Source of the DNA: Halicephalobus mephisto
Lineage: Eukaryota; Nematoda; Chromadorea; Rhabditida; Panagrolaimidae
Direction of reading: 5' to 3'
DNA: 64,000 nt
Assembly: GCA_009193035.1 (NCBI GenBank)
Contig: SWDT01000005.1
Span: 682,001-746,000, forward strand
The notes beneath the pieces are model-generated. The model was not told the origin of the DNA. It did no database searches and was given only the letters and a program-made list of their open reading frames with translations. The translations under genes were made by a program, and so were the position numbers. Position 1 is the first letter of the stretch. Each line of letters opens with the position of its first letter. Below, in pieces: positions 24,043 through 37,000 of this stretch.

Positions 24043-26104
24043 ATGTCAGATCAGAAACCTTTGTTGTTATCCGCCAATGGACCCTTCTACCCCCTTCATC
24101 TGCCGCCCCCGACCCCCCTGCTTCTCAGACCGGAAAGCGAACACAGTGAAGAAGAACTTCAAGGTCAGTTTTTTCAATTTTAATTTCTCATTTTTCGTCA
24201 AAACCAACCAGATCTGAATTTTCAAAATTTGGATTTCATAGAAGTTTCTAGAATCATAAAATTTAAGAATCTTCTACAGTATCATACTTTTCTGTGGTCT
24301 CATAGAAGTTTCTAGAATCATAAATTTTAAGAATCTCCTACAGTATCAGACTTTTCTGTGGTCTCATAGAAGTTTCTAGAATTATAAAATCTTTAAAATC
24401 TTCTACAGTATCAGACTTTTTTATGATCTCATAGAAGTTTCTAGAATCATAAATTTTAAGAATCTTCTACAGTATCATAGAAGTTCCAGAATCCTAGAAA
24501 AAACTTTAAAATTTTTTTTACAAAATGGTTCTGAGAAAATTTTCAAGGATTCTGAAGATTTTAAAAATTTTATAAAATTTCAAATCTATAGTACTTTGGG
24601 AAACTTTTATTTTTAAATAACTTTGAAATCGACAATTCTGATCGAAATTCCCTCAGGGCTTGGACCGTTTTTCGAAGAAATTCAAAAAATTTCAGAAATA
24701 AGAACCCGAAGAAAGGCCCAGCAGTGGCCCTGCGGGCATTGTGCATTCGTCCTGGGATTCTTCCATTTCGTTTCCGGAGGCGTTCTTTTAGGATTTGACG
24801 TGTTCACAAATCACATCACACAAACCCCCTTCGGCATCACGGCGTCTCTTTGTTTTCTGATTTGCGGAATTTTGTCATTTATTGCTTCCAGGTAAATTTA
24901 TAAATTAAAAAAAAAATTTTATTGAATTTTAGACGAATCGACAAAGCTGCCCAATTTTTGCTCGTTGTTTTTTCTTTTATTTCCTTAGGCATTTGCATCG
25001 TTATTTTTCTGCAAAGTGCCGTTTTTGTCAACAATCTTTGTGAAACTCCCGACGGCTGTTATGTCCATAATACTGTCATTTACAGTATCCTATTGTGTAT
25101 TTCTCTCGTTGAATGTAAGTTTTGATTTTTATTCAGTAAATATTCAAATTTAAAAAACTTTTTGACTTTTGTAGAGGATTCTGGAGAATTTAAGATTGTT
25201 AATAAAGCTTCTGAAGTTTTCTACAATATTGGAAAATTTTTGAAATTTTTTAGAATTCTATAGAAATTTTCAGAACCTATTAGAAAATTCTGGAAAATTT
25301 AAGATTGTTAATAAAGCTTCTGAATTTTTTACAATATTGGAAAATTTTTGAAATCTTCAGAATTCTATAGAAATTTTCAGAACCTATTAGAAAATTCTGG
25401 AAAATTTAAGATTGTTAATAAAACTTCTGAAATTTTTACAATATTGGAAAGTATTTGAAATTTTCTGAATCTTAGAAATTTTCTAATATGTTGTAGAAGC
25501 TTTCAGAATCTACTAAAAACGCTTAGAAACTTCAGAGATCTTACAGAATCTTTTGGAGCCTTCTAGGATCAATCGGAAGATTCTGAAATCTTTTAGAATC
25601 TGTTAGAACCTTTTCGAAGTTTTCTAGATTTATGTGAAACTTTCCAGAATCTGATTCAAAATTCTGAAAATTCAAAAATTTCTCCAGAAGCTTCTAGAAT
25701 CCTCCAGACTCCATAAAACTTTCAAAATTAGTACCTAAAATTCATTTTTAAAAGTTTTCAAAATTCCAAACATCTGTGTCAATTTCGTAATTTTTTTTCT
25801 AAAATAATGTAATTTTAAAAATTTGTTTTGAATAATTTTAAAAATATTTATTTTGAATAATTTTAAAAATATTTATTTTGAATAATTTTAAAAATATTTA
25901 TTTTTAATTTTTGGAATTTCAGCAACACTGTGTTTGATGACTTTGTTCGTTTGCTTCAGATCCCTGAGCGAAGCTTACTTTGTTCCAAAACCCAATTCTC
26001 CTTTCAGAACGATAATTGCGGGGGATTTCGAGTCTCTAAAAAAAGAACCAGCTCAGATAACTCCGAAAAAACACAAGGATCTCATTAGTGTTCTTTTGTC
26101 TTAA
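24043..26104 (+). CDS. Four-transmembrane protein, 239 aa
   Basis: Exons: 24043-24163, 24657-24891, 24933-25114, 25923-26104; total 720 nt, phases consistent. A proline-rich, acidic cytosolic-type N-terminus of about 65 residues is followed by four hydrophobic segments: one around HCAFVLGFFHFVSGGVLLGF, a second around GITASLCFLICGILSF, a third around FLLVVFSFISLGICIVIFL, and a fourth spanning the last splice junction. The loop between segments 3 and 4 has two cysteines (NLCETPDGCY) that may be disulfide bonded. The tail is Lys/Pro rich. The topology resembles MARVEL/MS4A-type four-span proteins, but I cannot name the family. It starts 261 bp after the stop of the preceding gene on the same strand, so co-transcription is possible. 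The nearest upstream acceptor-like AG is at about 23979. Confidence 0.8.
24225..24490. repeat. Tandem repeat of about 63 bp, four copies
   Basis: Units contain CTCATAGAAGTTTCTAGAAT and a CTACAGTATCA block, in the first intron of the four-TM gene. Confidence 0.8.
25150..25500. repeat. Tandem repeat of about 120 bp, three copies
   Basis: Units contain AAATTTAAGATTGTTAATAA followed by TTTACAATATTGGAAA, in the last intron of the four-TM gene. Confidence 0.75.
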
Positions 26105-26528
26105 TGCCAGAGGCGATGATTAATTTCCTTCCGTCTGATGGGTCTTAGAACGAAACAAATAAGAAAAATTAAAAAAGTGGAAAATTTAAAATTAAAAAAA
26201 TGTAAAAATTTTGAAATTTTTTTAATTAAAAAAAAAATTGAAATTTTGAAATTTTTTAATTTAAAAAAAATGTAAAAATTTTGAAATTTTTTAATTTAAA
26301 AAAAATAGAAAATTTTTAATTTTTAAAAATGTGAAAATTTTGAAATTTTTTATTAAAAAAAATAAAATAATTTTTTTTTGAAAAACTAAAAATTAAATTT
26401 TATTTGGTTGGATATAGGACATGCTGAACAAGATATATTTACGGTATCGTTGGAGGATTGAATTCGTCAATGATGTTGATTACAGTAGACTTTAAATTGA
26501 GTTATACTGTATTCTAGTACTTGATCGA

Positions 26529-26940
26529 CAGGTAGTTTTCTACAGTATGTCTAGATAACAGGAAACGGCTTCGACAATGTTAGAAAATAACGAATAATCT
26601 GGATTAGGATTTTCTAGATCGGAAATTTGCCGAATATCAGATTGCTTTGACGCGGGTTTCCACTCGCACCGGGGAATATTAATTTATCACTGTTTTTTGA
26701 AGTTTTCGTGTCGAAAATCAACTTTATTTTTTAAAATAATTTTTCATGCTAATTTTTAGAAAAACTTATTATTTTTAATAATTTTTGTGCTAAGAATCAA
26801 CTTTGTTTTTTTAGATCATTTTCCATGCTAATTTTAAAAAAATTAATTTATCATTATTTTTAATAATGTTTGTGCCAAGAATCGACTTTATTTTTTTAGA
26901 TAGTTTTCGGTTATTTTTATTTTTAGGAAAAAATGAATTT
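26529..26940. repeat. Dispersed duplication, copy 1
   Basis: About 400 bp closely matching 44683-45130 in the same orientation. Landmarks are AACAGGAAACGGCTT(C/G)GACA, TAGATCGGAAATTTGCCGAA and GACGCGGGTTTCCACTCGCA. The second half consists of three diverged tandem sub-repeats containing GAATCAACTTTGTTTTT. Confidence 0.85.
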
Positions 26941-27179
26941 ACTGTGATGTTTAGGAACTTTCATGAAGAAAGTAATACTTTTTTTAAAATGTTATCTGTA
27001 TTACATTCTACTTGCATTTAGAAAGTTCAAGTCTACGATTGTTAAGAATTTCAAATCTCCGAAGATATCCATAGTTCCGCAGAAGTCAATGATTTACTGT
27101 GAAGAAAATAATGATCAAAAATACAATATATCTCAAACAATAAAGTGATGAAATCGATAACAAAATTAATCGTCCATAT

Positions 27180-27625
27180 GCACCGTATTTCCTCTGAAAT
27201 AAGCCTCTTCCCATTTTTGAAATAAACTCCTCTTACCCTTCTAAAATAAACCCCCTCCTCTCCTTCTAAAATAAGCCCCTCTCCCCTCCTTTTGAAATAA
27301 ACCCCTCTCCTCCCCCTTCTAACATAAACCCCCTCCTCCTCTTCTAAAATAAACCCCTCTCTTCTTTTGAAATAAACCTTTCTCCCTTTTGAAATAAACC
27401 CCCTCCTCCCCTTCTAAAATAAACCCCCTCCTCCCCTTCTAAAATAAACCCCTTTCTTCTTTTGAAATAAACCCCTCTCCCTTCTAAAATAAACCCCTCT
27501 CTTCTTTCGAAATAAGCTCCTCTCCCCTCCTTTTGAAATAAACCCCTCTCCTCCCCCTTCTAACATAAACTCCTCTCCTCCCCCTTCTAACATAAACCCC
27601 TCTCTGAAATAAACTCCCCTCTGGG
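27180..27625. repeat. CT-rich minisatellite
   Basis: About 20 imperfect copies of a roughly 20-bp unit of the form CCCCTCCTCCCCTTCTAAAA plus TAAA. It is strongly strand-asymmetric, with pyrimidines on the plus strand. No frame of interest. Confidence 0.85.
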
Positions 27626-28124
27626 AGATGATTGAAAATATAAGCTCCGGGACTTATTTTGGAGGAAATACTGTAATTGAAAAAATTTATGTTTAATTCA
27701 AGCGTTGATGATTTGTTTTCAATTTTTTTTATTTTTCGAATAATTTTTGTAGTAAAACATCGTGAAATTTTTTGTTTACTTGCACAAATTCGAAGTACAT
27801 TATAAAGTACGATTATTCAGTTGATAAATAAATTTATTTTTTACAATATTTTAAGAAAAATTAAAAATTATTTTTATAATTGTCATACTGTGGAATTTGC
27901 AAAGTAAAAATTTCAGATCATAAATAAAATTCAATTTTTACAGTAACTTAAAATTCTAAATTTCAGATAGCATCGAAAATTACTGTAATTATTAATATTT
28001 CCCTAAGGCTATGCTAGGTAACCCTGTGCTCCGGATCACCGAAGCTTAGGTCGGAGTTCGGACTTTTCGCACCGAGACGATATTTACGAATTTTTTATTT
28101 GAAAAGTTACTTTATCTGAATTAG

Positions 28125-28290
28125 TACACAAAAAAGCATAAATTATAGTTCCGGAATAAATGCAAATCGTCACTATTAAGTTGTAATTTTGATCACAAAA
28201 GTCAAATTTTCACGAAAAATGTGACGATTCTTACGTTTTTATTATATTTTATAATTGTTACTAATCTAAAAGTTAATTTTTTTGTGTGCA
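28125..28290. mobile_element. CACA-MITE copy 3 (reverse orientation)
   Basis: Starts TACACAAAAAAGCATAAATT and ends TTTTTTTGTGTGCA. It is the reverse complement of the copies at 21801 and 22046 and interrupts the first of two tandem blocks; the second block keeps the uninterrupted site at about 28505-28520. Confidence 0.75.
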
Positions 28291-28878
28291 GTTAAAATCA
28301 TTATTCAAATTTTCAAACTAAAACATAACTTGCTAGTCTATCCTGACATAAAAAGCCAACATTTCGATCTTCAAGTTTGATTGTTAACTTTGATAAAACG
28401 GTGCTCCGTATTGCTAAAATTAAAATTCAGAATTCGAGGTCGGAGTTTGGACTTTTCGCACCGAGACGATATTTACGAATTTTTTATTTGAAAAGTTACT
28501 TTATCTGAATTAATAGTTAAAATTAGTTTTCGAATTTTCGAATCCAAACTTGATTTTTTAGTTTATCCTGTCACGAAAAGTCCAAATTTTGAAATTTGAT
28601 TGTTAATTTTTAAAATACAAAACATTGATTTTTGAAATGTTATAAATTTAATTTAATTTATGAATATTAAATAAGAAAAATGGATTTTACTTTTTTAAAT
28701 TTAATTAATCTTAATATTTTTAATATTTTTAATTTTGATTTTTTTAATTTATTTAATTTTAATATTTTTTAATTTAATTAATTTTAATATTTTTTATTTT
28801 ATTAATTTTACGTAATAAATCCAACTTTGATCAGTGGAAATTTTTGATTTTTTTATTTTTAAAAATTTTACTTTAAAA

Positions 28879-30670
28879 TTACATCCAAGATTGGAGTTGT
28901 TTGAAGTAGAGGTCGGCTTCGTCTTCGAGCCGGAAAATCATCGGTTTTCCTTTCGAAGTTTTTATTGAATCTTTTCTCTCTGGCAAATCCGATAATTCTG
29001 GATCCACTCGATGGATTCTTTTGAAAACCCTAAATACAGTATCATTAAATTCCTCAAAAAATATCGATTTCGAAATATTTAAAAAAATTAAAAATAAATT
29101 TTCTAAAATTATGTGAATTTAGAATTTTTAAAATATATTTGAAATAGAAATTTTAAAAATATATGAATTTGGAATTTTTAAATATAATTGAATTCGAAAG
29201 TTTTAAAGATACATGAATTTGGAAATTTTAGATATAAATAAATTTGAAATTTTTAAAGATATATGAATTTGGAAATTTTTAGATATAAATAAATTTTAAA
29301 AATTTGAGTTTTGGAAATTTTAAAAAATATGTGAATTTTGGAAATTTTTAGATATAAATAAATTTAAAAAATATATGAGTTTTGGAAATTTTTAAAGATA
29401 TATGAATTTGGAAATTTTTAGATATAAATAAATTTTTAAAATATGAGTTTTGGAAATTTTTTGTATATCAAGGTGACATTTTTTTTTGGAATTACTCATA
29501 CCCGAAGAAAATTTTCCTCCATGGTTCGATGCTTCTGAGGGTTACGTACGACAGGGCCATGGCGTAAACCGACACGAATAGTTCATAAGCAATTTTGAAC
29601 ATTTTTTTCAAACTTCTGTCTTGACAAAACCAATAAAACAGAAAAAGCTGAAATTTTACTTTTAATTAAAAAATTTAAAATTCAGTCTTACTGCAAGCAA
29701 GATTGATATGCAGATATTTGACGTCACAATCGACCTAAGAATCAGATTCGAAGATCGGATGTTTTCGGACAACTGGAACCTCTCAGATAAGGTAAACGTA
29801 TTTCCGACAGTTGTGGATTTTTTGTATTTTCTTTGATTTACCTGATCCGCAATAATATAACACTAAAAATAAAAAATTTAAAAAAAACTTAAAAATTTAA
29901 AAATAAAAAAAATTTAAAAATTTAAATATTTTAGAACTTTGAAAATTTTAGAAATTATCCGAAAAATAAAAATTGAATGAAATTTTTACAATTTATAAAA
30001 AAGTTAAAAAATGTTAATTTAAAATTTTTTGAATTTAAAAATTTGTAAAAAATAAACTTACGGTCATCTGGATGAAACAAAAAAAGATTCCGACAAAAGT
30101 ACTGTAGAAAACTATATCGGGAATTATGAACATCAAAGTGGCCAAAAGCAGTCCTGCTCCGATTTGTTCGATGAAGACCGTTCTCAAAAATATTTTACTT
30201 TTTATTTTTTCGTAATTTTTCAAACAAATCGTGGCCCAAGCCCTTTCGAAAGCAAAAGCAGGGACGGAACTCAGATAAGCAATCCCGAAAACCATTTTAC
30301 CGTATTCGAAAAATAAAAAATTTTCCGGAGCTAATGTTTTTTGATTAATTTTTTCGAAAATAAAAATATCAGTTAATAAAAATAAAATTGTTCTTAAAAT
30401 ACCGTAAATTATGAAAAAAAAGTAAATAAATTTAATCAAAGCTATCAAATGACAGTGAAATTGAGGAGATTTGTTGAAAACGTAAAACATGATCGAGATG
30501 ACCGCAATGTCCACTATCGACCACAGAAGAGCCAAAATTTCGAAAAATTTTGAATAATTAGAAATAAAATATTCGAGAGATTCTGGAGCTTCCCAATCGA
30601 AGTAGAATCTGCTTGTTTTGTTGTCCACGTCCATCAAAAATTCGTTAAAAATTGCGAAAATATTAAACAT
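28879..30670 (-). CDS. Sre-family seven-TM chemoreceptor, 358 aa
   Basis: Exons in transcript order: 30670-30062, 29862-29692, 29647-29502, 29029-28879; total 1077 nt, phases 0, 0, 2. Multiple hydrophobic helices are present. Features of nematode Sre receptors include FAFERAWATICLKNYEK near the end of TM3, FTLSERFQLSENIR in the third cytoplasmic loop, and a C-terminal tail with EDEADLYFKQLQSWM. These GPCRs are expressed in chemosensory neurons and are thought to sense environmental cues. The gene looks intact, with no stop or lost splice site. It stands alone, flanked by repeats, which is common for chemoreceptor genes in mobile, repeat-rich segments. Subfamily and ligand cannot be told from sequence. 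Confidence 0.88.
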
Positions 30671-32368
30671 AATTCCGTCTTAAAAATCAAATTTAAAAAT
30701 TGCAAAAAATTTATTTGAAAATTATCTCGACACGGATTTTTCGGAGATTTTTGAAACTACAGTAATATATTTGGTGATTTTAGTGACGTATGATTAACTA
30801 AGTATTGTAAAAATCACAAAAAATTTATTTGAAAATTATTTCGACACAGATTTTCTAAAGATTTTAAAAACTACAGTAATATATTTGATGATTTTAGTGA
30901 CGTATGATTAACTAAGTATTGTAAAAATTTAAAAATCCAGCTTTTTATCATGATTTTGTAATATTATGTTATTCAGTGATTAATTTTTCGAAATTATATT
31001 TTACCTAAATGGATTTAGAAGTTCTTGGATTGGGATATATAGGATGTTGTTAAGTCCTCGAAGGAAAGTAATTTTAATCTAAGAACAAGACTTACAGATA
31101 GGACGCAGGTAAAGTTACAGTAAATACAGTATACATGAGTAAGGGAGCAGATTAAATAAAACTGAAAGTTTAGTTTTATTTTAAATTCAACTACGGGCTG
31201 TCAGATATTGAGGATAACTATTTTCTGAAATATGTTAATCTTCATGTTACCTTGGATTCCCTGATTCCAAAAAATAAAAAATTCACCTTCGAAGGTTAAA
31301 GATCATCTATGAAAAAACAGATTCCCTAAGGCTATTTTTTATACATTTAAATAAATTTAAAAAATTTTTCCATTTGTCTGGTTACTCACGTAACTGGTCT
31401 TAGATTTTTTAAAATTGGATCAATTAAGAAAGTCTAAAAAGTACATCTTATTACAATGATAAAAAAAAGTAATCGCGAAAAATTCGATGTTAACTTAATT
31501 TAGGCATTTTCTGTTTTTTATATTTAATTCTACTCAGAACTCGTCGTCAGGGAGTTCTAGACGAGAATTGGCGTTGTTCACCTGTCAAATTGTTATATTA
31601 CTTCCCACCTGCACCTGGAGAAAATCAAAGTTCTTATGATTAAAAATCCCTGGTAACAAAAATTAAATTTATCCTGAAAAACGTTGACATCTGAGAAAAA
31701 CGGACATCTTATAATCTTTAGGAATTTTCGTGATGGGAATTCAGTGTTTTTTTAGATCGTTATATTACCTCCCACCTGCACCTAGAGAAAATCGAGATTT
31801 TTATGATTAAAAATTCTTCGTAAAAAAGTCAAATTTATTCTGACAAGTGTTAACATTTGAGAAAATCAAAATTCTGATGATCGTCAGAGAGTTTCATAAA
31901 AAAATTGACTTTATTTTTATTTTAAAGAATTTTAACACGAAATTTCAATCCTATCCAAAAAAGTGTTGTTGTTATGATCTTAAGAAACGTTTGTGGTAGG
32001 AGTTAATTTCATTTTTAAGGTGTTATATTACGTCCTGTTTGCAGCTGGAGAAAACAGAGGTCTTATGATTAAAGATTTTCGAAACAAGAGTGGACTTAAA
32101 TCCATATTCGGGGGATTTTAACATAAAATTCAATCCACATCTGAAAGAAAACAAACTCATCACGATCATGAGGAATTTCTGTGACAAAAGCTAATTTTGT
32201 TTTTTAAATTGTCTTTTATGTTATATTTTACTTGCATTTAAAAAATCCAATTTTATCGAAAAATTTTCTCAAAGGTTTAATTTAGAACTTAACAAATTTG
32301 CGAAAAAATTTAGTTTTTTTTTAATTTTAGAAAAAAATATTTTTAAAATTAATTTATCATTATTATAT
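30671..32368. other. Intergenic region with tandem repeats
   Basis: No gene seen. Two copies of a roughly 113-bp unit with TAGTGACGTATGATTAACTA occur at about 30721-30930. Three diverged copies of a unit with CCACCTGCACCT(G/A)GAGAAAA lie at about 31605, 31775 and 32035. The rest is AT-rich. Confidence 0.65.
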
Positions 32369-33597
32369 TAATTCACGCAACATGAGGGATTTCTGAAGTT
32401 TTATAAAATAAAAGAGAATGATTATCGAGGATCTGTGTTGAAATATTTATAAAGAGTAAGCTTTTATGAAACTAACTGAGATTTTGGTTGCAAGGTCTTA
32501 ATAGTAGAAGCGAAGGAAAAAGCAATTGCTTTAATTTATGACGAAGATCAACGTATTTTATCAAGTTTGGCTGCTTTTTGGGCCATAGCGCTGGAGTAAT
32601 TGAGTCACAACTGAGGGAAGCAGTAGACAATAAAGCTCTCTCTAAGAACGTCATCGAAAAATGGCTTACAAGATTCAGGAAGGAAGATTGATTACAAAAG
32701 ACAGTTGTGAAGAAGATCGGACTAATCCAAGAATAAAGATGAACGAAAGGTCGAAGTCAAAACAGCTCTGAAGGAATTGAGAAACGTAAGCACGTACGTC
32801 ATTGCCTGCAGGATCCTTATGAATGATATAGGTTTCACTGAAAACCATAATAGATATGTACTACATAAACTTATTTGCAGACAAAAGGAATATCGAGTTC
32901 TGGCATGTTAATTGAACTTCCAAGAATTCAAAAAGAACAAAGAAAGGCTCCAAAGGACTATGGCTCTCAATGAAATTTGGGCGAGGCTACATGCGATCTC
33001 AAAAGATCAATTAATGGTATGGGTGGAACCAAATGAGGCAGGTCAAAATGTTCCTAACGAAAATACTTATGGCAACAAAAGAATACTTTTAATGGCAATG
33101 GACTTTGAAGGAGTCGCTTGGTATCATCTTTGTGTAGAAAACGAAACCGTCAATGTTGGCTGGTATAAAACAATTTTGGAGCACAAAATCCCCAAATGAC
33201 TACGTAAGGAATCATCCCACATACCAGTACTTTTGCATGACAATGCAAAGCCACATAAAGCAAAAGTAGTTCAAAACTTTTTAAAGGGGAGAGGAATCAC
33301 AGGGTGGAAACAGCCACCCTATTCCCCTGATATAAGTCCTTGTGGCTACAGTTGTTTTGATCCGTTGAAGAGAGGATTACGTGGTGTTATCCATGCCGAT
33401 TGGTTCGAGTTCGAAAATCATCTCAAAGAAGTGATAAAAGAGGGTCATTGTTTGGTTATCCAACGACTTCCAGAGCGATAGGACCATGTGATTCAATCAG
33501 AGGGCGACTATATTTAGTTTTTGTAGAATTTCATTTGTTTTAATATGTTAGAAAGAAAATTATTAATAAAAACTCATCCCTCATTTTGCGTGAATTG
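32369..33597 (+). mobile_element. Decayed mariner-family transposon, about 1.23 kb
   Basis: The ends carry inverted repeats: TTCACGCAACATGAGGGAT at 32372-32390 and the complement of TTCACGCAAAATGAGGGAT at about 33576-33595, close to TA dinucleotides. The length is typical of mariner. Transposase traces are readable in pieces: helix-turn-helix-like sequence near 32510-32690, then frames at 32912-33199 and 33233-33481, separated by stop codons and a frame change. The second frame keeps HDNAKPH (second catalytic Asp) and PYSPDISP, but the third Asp, expected 34 residues on, is Gly. The copy is non-functional. Confidence 0.88.
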
Positions 33598-34025
33598 ACC
33601 TAATAAATAAAAAACTTTAAAATCCACAAAAACGAATTTTTTGTACTTCCTGTTGTAGTCAATTTTTATCTTCTTGTCAAACAAAGCTTTAAGAAAATAA
33701 AATTTGAAGAAGATTTAGGTATTCTCAAAACCAGTCTCCGGAAGCGAGAAATGAATAATTGAAAAAAATCATTGTTCGGTCAACAGACTGTCCATCGATG
33801 TGCTCACTAACCTGTCCATCGATGTTTGTCCGTCGATGAGAGCTTCTCGAGAGTAGTGTGGACAAACTGACTCAGCTAAGGTCTACCTCCTCCAAGTACC
33901 TTCAGTTTTGCTTTTCGGACTCGACTTGATGGTCGATAAATTTCATTAATTCTAATATTGACTAATGACGGAATACTTTTCAAGTGATTTTTCCGGTTAT
34001 CAGCTTTGATTAAAATTAACAAAAA
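33598..34025. promoter_or_regulatory. Upstream region of the PLPPR-like gene
   Basis: GC-richer than its surroundings. It has CTGTCCATCGATGTGCTCAC at about 33788, a second CTGTCCATCGATG at about 33812 and a GTCCGTCGATG at about 33829: three spaced copies of an (A/G)TCGATG core. A TTATCAG acceptor at about 33995-34001 sits 25 bases before the ATG and may be the trans-splice site. No clear TATA box. Confidence 0.35.
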
Positions 34026-37000
34026 ATGTCCGTACCTCCATCTAGAGCCCAATCAGAGGTGTTTTCTGCAAGTCAATATGGAGGTGGACCCCCTCCTGTC
34101 AACCGATATGCCATCAATTATTTCGTCTTGCCCACTTTCATCATCCACGTTGTCGGATTGGCCTGTCTTTGGGCCTTGTGGTACTATCTCAGGTATGTTC
34201 AAAATTCAAAATTTTTTAATTCCAAATTATTCAATTTTAAAAGTTTTTTAATTTCAAATTTATTCAATTCTAAAAATCATTTAATTTTAAAGTTATTTAA
34301 TCTTAAAATTTTTTTATTTTAAAGTTTTTAAATTTCGTGAAAAATTTTAGAATCTTTGAAAATTTCGAAATTTGTAAGCATCTGCAAAATGTTTCTGGAG
34401 GATTTTGGATAGATTTTAGAATCTCGTGGAAAATATTTAAGAGTTTTAAAAATTTCTGGGAATTTTAGAATTTTATGAAAACTTCTGAAATTCCAGTAGA
34501 AGCTTCTGAAGATTTCAAAACCCTTATAGAAGCTTCTGAAAACTATTTAGAATTTTGTGAAAATTTTTTGAATTTTTTTAAAATTTTAATTTTTTTGTAA
34601 AAATGAAGTTTTTTGAATTTTTAGATTTTGATTTTTAAAAATTTTGTTATTTGTAACTTTTCAATTTACTTTTTAAGGTTTACAACAGTGTTTCCGTACC
34701 ATCAGCGGGTGTTCTACTGCCGCGATATCCACCTGTATAAGCCGAATTTTCGTCCAGAAGACTTCAACGTGTACGTGTCCGACGATCTGCTCTACGTACT
34801 TGCGTTTTGTCTTCCACCTTTAGTAGTAAGTTTAAAAACTGTCAAAAAGTAAAACATTTTGCGTGAATTTCCTCGACTTAGAGATTTTGCGAAAGTTACT
34901 TACCCGATTCGTCGAGTGCTTGCGTGTACCAGGCCTAGTTGACCAGTCAATCCAAAATTCAAAACTGACCGCACATGTCAGAAGGTTGTTTATCTAAGAA
35001 CGGTCAGATCTCTTGAATTTCGTCCAGAATGTTTCGGAAAAAAAAATCAATAATCTTTTTGCAATATTTGAAAAAACTTGTTTTATTTGCTTTCAAAAAT
35101 CATGGAGTGCTTGAGTGACCGATCGGGGAACCCTAATCCCCCCGAATTTTGAAAAAGCTGACTAATTTCGAAAACACAGTCAAAATAAAGATTAAATTAG
35201 CAAAAATAAATTTTACATTTCTATTTCAAAATTTTCAAAAATAAAAAAATTTTTTTTAAATTCACTTTTTTAAAAAATTAAAAATAAAATTTATAAAAAG
35301 ATAATAAAGTTCATTTTATAGAAAAATTAGAAATTTAATTTAATTTTAAAAAAGTTAAAAAAAATAAAAATATTTATTTAAAAAAAAATTTATTTAATTT
35401 AATTTTAAAAAAGTTAAAAAAAATAAAAATATTTATTTAAAAAAAAATTAATTTAATTTAATTTTAAAAAATAAAAATATTTATTTTATAGAAAAATTAG
35501 AAATTTAATTTAATTTTTAAAAAAGTTAAAAAAAATGAAAATATTTATTTTATAAAAAAATTAATTTAATTTTAAAAATTTTTTAGATTTTCATCGGAGA
35601 AGTCATGTTTTGGCTTTTCTCGTCGAAACCCAGAAAAACGATTTTGGCCACTTGTGGAGAATGCAAAGTTCATCTTTTCACGAGAAGGATCTTCAGATTT
35701 TTCAGTGTTTTTATGTTTGGAGCTTTGATCACACAAATCTTCGTAGATACGATAAAACTCATGACAGGATATCATCGACCGTATTTCTTGTCTCTTTGTG
35801 ACGTCAATTTTCCAAATTGCACAGCTCCATTGGAACATTCGCCTTCCCCGAGCCCCTTCCTCGCCTGCAACTACAGGGACGCCGACGCCCTCAGGTACGC
35901 TTCCCTCTCCTTCCCGTCCTTGCATGCTGCCTTCAGCAGTTACTCAGCCATCTTCGCTTCGGTTTGTTTTTCACAAAAATTACTAAAAGATATACAAAAA
36001 TATATTAAAAAAATACAAAAAATTATTTAAGAAATATACAGAAAAGTATTTAAAAAATATACAAAAAATTATTCAAAAGATATACAAAAATATACAGAAA
36101 ATTGCTAAAAAATATACAAAAATATAAAAAATATACAAAAAATATACAAAAATATTTTAAAAATATACAACAAATTATTTAAAAAATATACAAAAAATAA
36201 TTTAAAAAATATACAAAAATATATAAAATATACAGAAAAGTATTTAAAAAATATGTAAAATTACATAAGATATGTAAAAGAATATTAGATTATATAAGAT
36301 ATGTAGAAATATATAAAATTATATAAAATATGTAAAACAATATTATTTATATATAGAATTATGTAAAATATATAAAAATATTAGATTTATAAAAATATAT
36401 AGGAAAATATGGATTTTAGAAATTATGGTAACAGAAAATTACGAAATTTTGAAAGTTTAAAAATTATAGAATTTTGAAAGTTTAAAAATTTGGAAATTTT
36501 GAAATTTTAAAAATAACAATTTTCAGTGCTATATCTACTACATGATCAACCTCAGAGGAGCTCCTTTACTTAGACCTTTGTTGATTTTCGGGTTCTTGGG
36601 GCTCTCTTTGGTGGACACTTTCTCCAGAATCAATGGCTACAAGAACCACTGGAGAGACATCTGGGTCGGGTGGCTCATTGGGTTCTTCATCGCCCTGTTC
36701 TTGGTTCGTTTTTATTAAATTATTTTTTTAAATTAAAATTCTTAAAAATTAGAACTTTTTAAAATTAAAATTTTTTGAAAGTTTGGAATTTTATGAATGA
36801 CTCTGAAATTTTGAAGAATTTTAAAGTTTTTGAAATCTTTTGGGATCTAGTGGAAGATAATAAAATTTCAGAATTTTTCAAAAGTTTATTTTTAATTTTA
36901 ATGTTTTTTGGAAATTTATTTTTAATTTTAATGTTTTTTTGAAATTTATTTTTGATTTTAATATTTTTCAAAAGTTTATTTTTAATTTTAATAATATTTT

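Larger units (their letters stand above)
26105..28878. other. Intergenic region made of repeats
   Basis: No gene seen between the four-TM gene and the Sre receptor. It contains a dispersed duplication (26529-26940), a CT-rich minisatellite (27180-27625), and two tandem copies of a GAGGTCGGAGTT(C/T)GGACTTT block (28026-28400 and 28401-28620), one interrupted by a MITE. Confidence 0.7.

Noticed and set aside
27180..27625. Regularly spaced repeats, considered as a CRISPR-like array
   Set aside because: The units are contiguous and diverged with no unique spacers, and the genome is eukaryotic.
32472..32654. Minus-strand 60-codon frame
   Set aside because: It is antisense to the mariner helix-turn-helix remnant.
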